Source: Candidatus Poribacteria bacterium (lineage in GTDB: Bacteria; Poribacteria; WGA-4E; WGA-3G). Taken from it: 6,999 nucleotides of DNA. The notes beneath the pieces were generated by a model. It saw nothing but the letters and a program-made list of their open reading frames with translations, was not told the origin of the DNA and did not search any database. The position numbers were made by a program, and so were the translations under genes. Below, in pieces: positions 4,622 through 6,999 of the stretch (its first letter is position 1; each line of letters opens with the position of its first letter). The stretch covers positions 1-6,999 of the forward strand of contig JAPPDN010000203.1 in the NCBI GenBank assembly GCA_028824575.1. Direction: 5' to 3'.

Positions 4622-6055
4622 TTAGGACCGTGCCAAGAATTTCCAGGTCGTTCCTTGGGGCGTATCTTGGATTTCAACATTCAACTCTTTCAGTTGGTCA
4701 CGAATTTTATCGGATGTCTCCCAATCTTTTCGATTGCGGGCATCCTGCCTTATTTCCAAGAGAAGGTTAATGAGCTGATCGCGTTGTTGGACGTTATCAC
4801 CATCGTCATTCCGTGCCTCCATATTATAGATGCCGAGGACCTGACAGGTTTCAGTCAACGCTTGATATACTTCAGCAAGAACTGGAGTTGCTGCATCATC
4901 CAACGTGCTAAGTGATTTGTTAACTTCACTGACAAGCGTAAAAATAGCACCGAGGGCTTGTGCGGTATTGAAGTCGGTATCCATTGCCTGCGTAAACTGC
5001 GACTTCATCCTCTGTACAGCATGCTGTAGCGGTGCAGCCGTCGTTTCACTTGGCTCAACGCCTCCATCGTATTTTTTTAACGCGTCCAAACAATTGTTTA
5101 AACGTCTGAGTGCGCCTTCTGATTTCGTCAAACTTTCTGGATTGTAGTCAAGCGGATGGCGGTAGTGTGCAGAAATAAGAAAATGACGAATGACTTCAGT
5201 AGGATAATTGTCCAGAGCATCCCGGAGTAAGATAAAGTTCTGTTCCGATTTCCCCATTCGCTTACCATCAATCTTTAGAAAAGCGACGTGCATCCAGTAA
5301 CGTGCGAAGGTGCATCCGGTGGCTAATTCGCTCTGTGCTATCTCATTTTCATGGTGTGGGAACAGCAAATCTTCACCACCGGCATGAATGTCGATCGTTT
5401 CACCGAGATGTTTCATTGCCATGGCCGAGCATTCAATATGCCATCCGGGCCTGCCTCTGCCCCATGGACTCTCCCAGGAGGGTTCACCCGGTTTTGCGGC
5501 TTTCCACATATCAAAATCTCGGGGATCCTCTTTGCGTTCATCAATTTCAACGCGCGCGCCAGCGAGCAAGTCCTCCGGCTTCCGATTGGAAAGTTTTCCG
5601 TACTCAGCGAACTGATTCACTCGATAATAGACGCTCCCGTCAATGACATAAGCCGCGCCCTTCTCAAGCAGGGTTTGAATCAAATCTATCATCTCGGGGA
5701 TGTGTTCAGTTGCTTTCGGATGGACATCTGCGGGTTGAATACCGAGGCGTTGCGAATCCTCAAAGAACGCGTCGCCGTTCTGGTGTGCGAGCTGCTTCGC
5801 GCTGACCCCTAATTCCGCAGCGCGGTTGATAATTTTGTCATCAATATCTGTCAGGTTTTGAACCAGTTTGACGTTGTACCCCTTATACACGAGATAGCGT
5901 CGAATAATATCTGTTATCAAAGCGGTGCGCGCGTTGCCCATGTGAATGTAGTCGTAAACAGTGGGGCCGCAACTGTAGATCGACACCTGCTCAGGGTTTA
6001 GTGGCACAAAATCCTCTAACTGTCGGCTCAACGAGTTATAGATTTTCATTCCCAT
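4622..6055 (-). CDS. cysS: Cysteinyl-tRNA synthetase (CysRS)
   Basis: CysRS is a class Ia aminoacyl-tRNA synthetase that activates cysteine with ATP and loads tRNA-Cys. The 477-aa product has the normal length and domain order. The Rossmann catalytic domain has the HIGH-equivalent HMGN (38-41) in YDYIHMGNART and TDIDDK at 69-74. The four zinc ligands that select cysteine are all present: C29 (SCGPTVYD), C209 (GWHIECSAM), H234 and E238 (FPHHENEIAQSE). The KMSKS loop is altered: residues 265-270 read KRMGKS followed by EQN, where most homologues read KMSKSLGN, though the last lysine and serine are kept. A helical DALR-type anticodon-binding region (about 305-415) and the usual C-terminal part (RKDWETSDKIRDQL) follow. 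The ATG at 6055 has AAGAGGAG 14 nt upstream, a long spacing, and an in-frame TAA two codons upstream bars an earlier start; the ATG at 6049 is the only near alternative. It lies 43 nt after ispF. Confidence 0.98.
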   Translation of the reverse strand: MGMKIYNSLSRQLEDFVPLNPEQVSIYSCGPTVYDYIHMGNARTALITDIIRRYLVYKGYNVKLVQNLTDIDDKIINRAAELGVSAKQLAHQNGDAFFEDSQRLGIQPADVHPKATEHIPEMIDLIQTLLEKGAAYVIDGSVYYRVNQFAEYGKLSNRKPEDLLAGARVEIDERKEDPRDFDMWKAAKPGEPSWESPWGRGRPGWHIECSAMAMKHLGETIDIHAGGEDLLFPHHENEIAQSELATGCTFARYWMHVAFLKIDGKRMGKSEQNFILLRDALDNYPTEVIRHFLISAHYRHPLDYNPESLTKSEGALRRLNNCLDALKKYDGGVEPSETTAAPLQHAVQRMKSQFTQAMDTDFNTAQALGAIFTLVSEVNKSLSTLDDAATPVLAEVYQALTETCQVLGIYNMEARNDDGDNVQQRDQLINLLLEIRQDARNRKDWETSDKIRDQLKELNVEIQDTPQGTTWKFLARS

Positions 6056-6069
6056 TTTTTATGTATGGA

Positions 6070-6077
6070 CTCCTCTT
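6070..6077 (-). promoter_or_regulatory. Distant Shine-Dalgarno of cysS
   Basis: AAGAGGAG on the minus strand lies 14 nt before the ATG at 6055, well beyond the usual 5-9 nt. No start codon lies in between and an in-frame stop precedes the ATG, so this is probably the site used, at reduced efficiency. Confidence 0.5.
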
Positions 6078-6098
6078 GACATTGCTTACAAAAAACCG

Positions 6099-6572
6099 CT
6101 ACAACGAGGAAAGACAGGCAACAGCATGAGCGACAATCGCTTTTCCTTCTCCGACAATCCCCAATTCTTCCGCCGTTGTGGCTTTAATGTTTACCTGCGC
6201 TACGGCAATATCAAGTGTGTTGGCAACCTGCGTTCGCATTTCTGAAATGTAAGGTGCCAATTTCGGGCGTTGTGCGATAATCGTGCTGTCTATATTTTCG
6301 ATCTGGTAGCCACACGCCTTCACTTTCAAAGCGGTATTCCGTAGGAAAACGAGGCTATCCATTCCCTCATAAACGGGATCCGTATCTGGAAAATGTGTGC
6401 CGATATCACCGAGTGCTGCTGCCCCCAGTATAGCATCTACAATTGCATGTGTCAAGACATCTGCATCTGAATGTCCCAAGAGTCCCAAATGATATGGAAT
6501 CTCAATACCACCTAAAACCAATTTCCGATTTTCGACCAATCGATGAACGTCGTAACCGATACCTATCCGCAT
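6099..6572 (-). CDS. ispF: 2-C-methyl-D-erythritol 2,4-cyclodiphosphate synthase IspF
   Basis: IspF is a cytoplasmic homotrimer that cyclises CDP-methylerythritol 2-phosphate to MEcPP with loss of CMP, the fifth step of the MEP pathway to IPP and DMAPP. The 157-aa product is full length and aligns with the E. coli enzyme without gaps around the active site. Zinc ligands D8, H10 and H42 are present (GYDVH, LTHAIVDA), as are the signature GHSDADVL (33-40), GDIGTHFPDTDP (55-66) and KATTAEE (130-136) with T132/T133 and the metal-binding E135. The oddity lies after that: residues 141-146 read GEGKAI, so the usual R142 and E144 of GRGEGI are E142 and K144, a reciprocal charge swap; F139 is Ile. The ATG at 6572 has AGAAGG 4 nt upstream. 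It follows ispD by 60 nt and precedes cysS by 43 nt. Confidence 0.97.
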   Translation of the reverse strand: MRIGIGYDVHRLVENRKLVLGGIEIPYHLGLLGHSDADVLTHAIVDAILGAAALGDIGTHFPDTDPVYEGMDSLVFLRNTALKVKACGYQIENIDSTIIAQRPKLAPYISEMRTQVANTLDIAVAQVNIKATTAEELGIVGEGKAIVAHAVACLSSL

Positions 6573-6632
6573 TTTCCCTTCTACAGTTTTATTTTACGTA
6601 ACTTCATGCCGAATAGAGCGAAATAGAAACAC

Positions 6633-6999
6633 CTACCAGAGTGTTGGATTCGACACCAAGACTTCAGCAATTTGTAAATCCACTGGTGTGGTTATCTTCA
6701 AATTCGCGTAACTTCCTTTTACTAATTGCACAGGAAAACCGAGTTGTTCAACAAGTGCCGCATCATCGGTTACTGTGAGTTGCTGCTCGCGTGCTGTCTG
6801 ATGTGCTTCTTCCAATAAAGTTTTCCGAAAGACCTGAGGTGTTTGCACTGCCCAGAGTCTTTCCCGATCTGGCGTTTCAGTAATAAAACAGTTCTCGTCG
6901 GCTACTTTGATGGTATCTTTGACTGGCACTGCAGCCACAGCAGCACCATATTCGTCTGCGGCGGTGAGACAAGCAAAAATCGTTTCGTCAGTCACAAAA
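6633..6999 (-). CDS. ispD: 2-C-methyl-D-erythritol 4-phosphate cytidylyltransferase IspD (C-terminal half; 5' end outside window)
   Basis: IspD joins CTP and methylerythritol 4-phosphate into CDP-methylerythritol, two steps before the IspF reaction. Only the last 122 codons are inside the window. The frame is open to the right edge and enters as FVTDET, matching the family's RPFV(T/S)PE segment, so the apparent GTG start at 6995 is an internal valine. Family motifs seen are AVPVKDTIK (with the conserved substrate-contacting Thr of the E. coli VRDT motif), WAVQTPQVFRKTLL, VTDDAALVEQLG and YANLKITTPVDLQIAE (with the conserved Lys of the NIKVT motif). E. coli IspD is 236 aa, so about half the gene, including the N-terminal CTP-binding loop, lies outside. 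The C-terminus ends normally shortly after the DLQIAE helix. Confidence 0.96.
   Translation of the reverse strand, partial: FVTDETIFACLTAADEYGAAVAAVPVKDTIKVADENCFITETPDRERLWAVQTPQVFRKTLLEEAHQTAREQQLTVTDDAALVEQLGFPVQLVKGSYANLKITTPVDLQIAEVLVSNPTLW

Noticed and set aside
5302..5812. Overlapping plus-strand frames opposite cysS (up to 153 codons)
   Set aside because: Mirror frames of a clearly coding cysS; no ribosome site or recognisable domain.
1..6999. CRISPR array, tRNA/rRNA, integrase or transposase genes
   Set aside because: No regularly spaced repeats, no tRNA-like cloverleaf and no recombinase motif were seen in any intergenic region.

Overview
All eight genes that can be supported lie on the minus strand, so the window reads right to left. 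There is no integrase, transposase, CRISPR array, tRNA or rRNA. It is a stretch of bacterial chromosome of moderate GC. The two lipobox signal peptides point to a lipoprotein-making, probably diderm bacterium. The non-mevalonate isoprenoid genes (ispD, ispF) and the bacterial-type TsaD, CysRS and DprA fit this. The intergenic DNA carries small palindromic repeats, including a heptad-like TCAGTTT/TCAGTTA family and a GGAGCGAT..ATCGCGACC hairpin. From memory these resemble repeats in uncultured Candidatus Poribacteria and some cyanobacteria. Poribacteria-like is my best guess, held loosely.

Region 1 (6999 to 4622) is a compact housekeeping unit, ispD (5' end outside the window), ispF, cysS, with gaps of 60 and 43 nt. 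IspD and IspF act in the MEP pathway to IPP/DMAPP, and CysS charges tRNA-Cys. This ispD-ispF-cysS order is widespread in bacteria. A perfect hairpin (4520-4551) follows cysS and probably closes the unit.

Region 2 (4621 to 4041) is the only long gene-free stretch. It holds that hairpin, a good sigma70-type promoter (TTGACG, 17 bp, TAAAAT on the minus strand) whose -35 lies inside dyad symmetries, and a leader of about 175 nt with mutually exclusive pairings.

Region 3 (4040 to 2587) encodes two secreted lipoproteins of 211 and 195 aa. Both look like single discoidin (F5/8 type C)-like beta-sandwich domains, and both carry an Arg-rich loop just before the last strand (KIREIELYG / KIQEIELYY). 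They are probably divergent paralogues exposed on the cell envelope, and they are the least explained genes here. Both starts were moved inward, to ATG codons with a good Shine-Dalgarno 6 nt away.

Region 4 (2586 to 1) begins with a repeat-filled gap that abuts the dprA start codon. It is followed by dprA (DNA uptake/recombination mediator), a DUF2283-type small protein, and tsaD (tRNA t6A synthesis), which runs off the left edge about 20 codons before its expected end.

The window shows no obvious new multi-gene system. The best leads are the lipoprotein pair with its promoter/operator-like region, a reciprocal charge swap in IspF at the positions that form the trimer-core gate, and a variant KMSKS loop in CysS.
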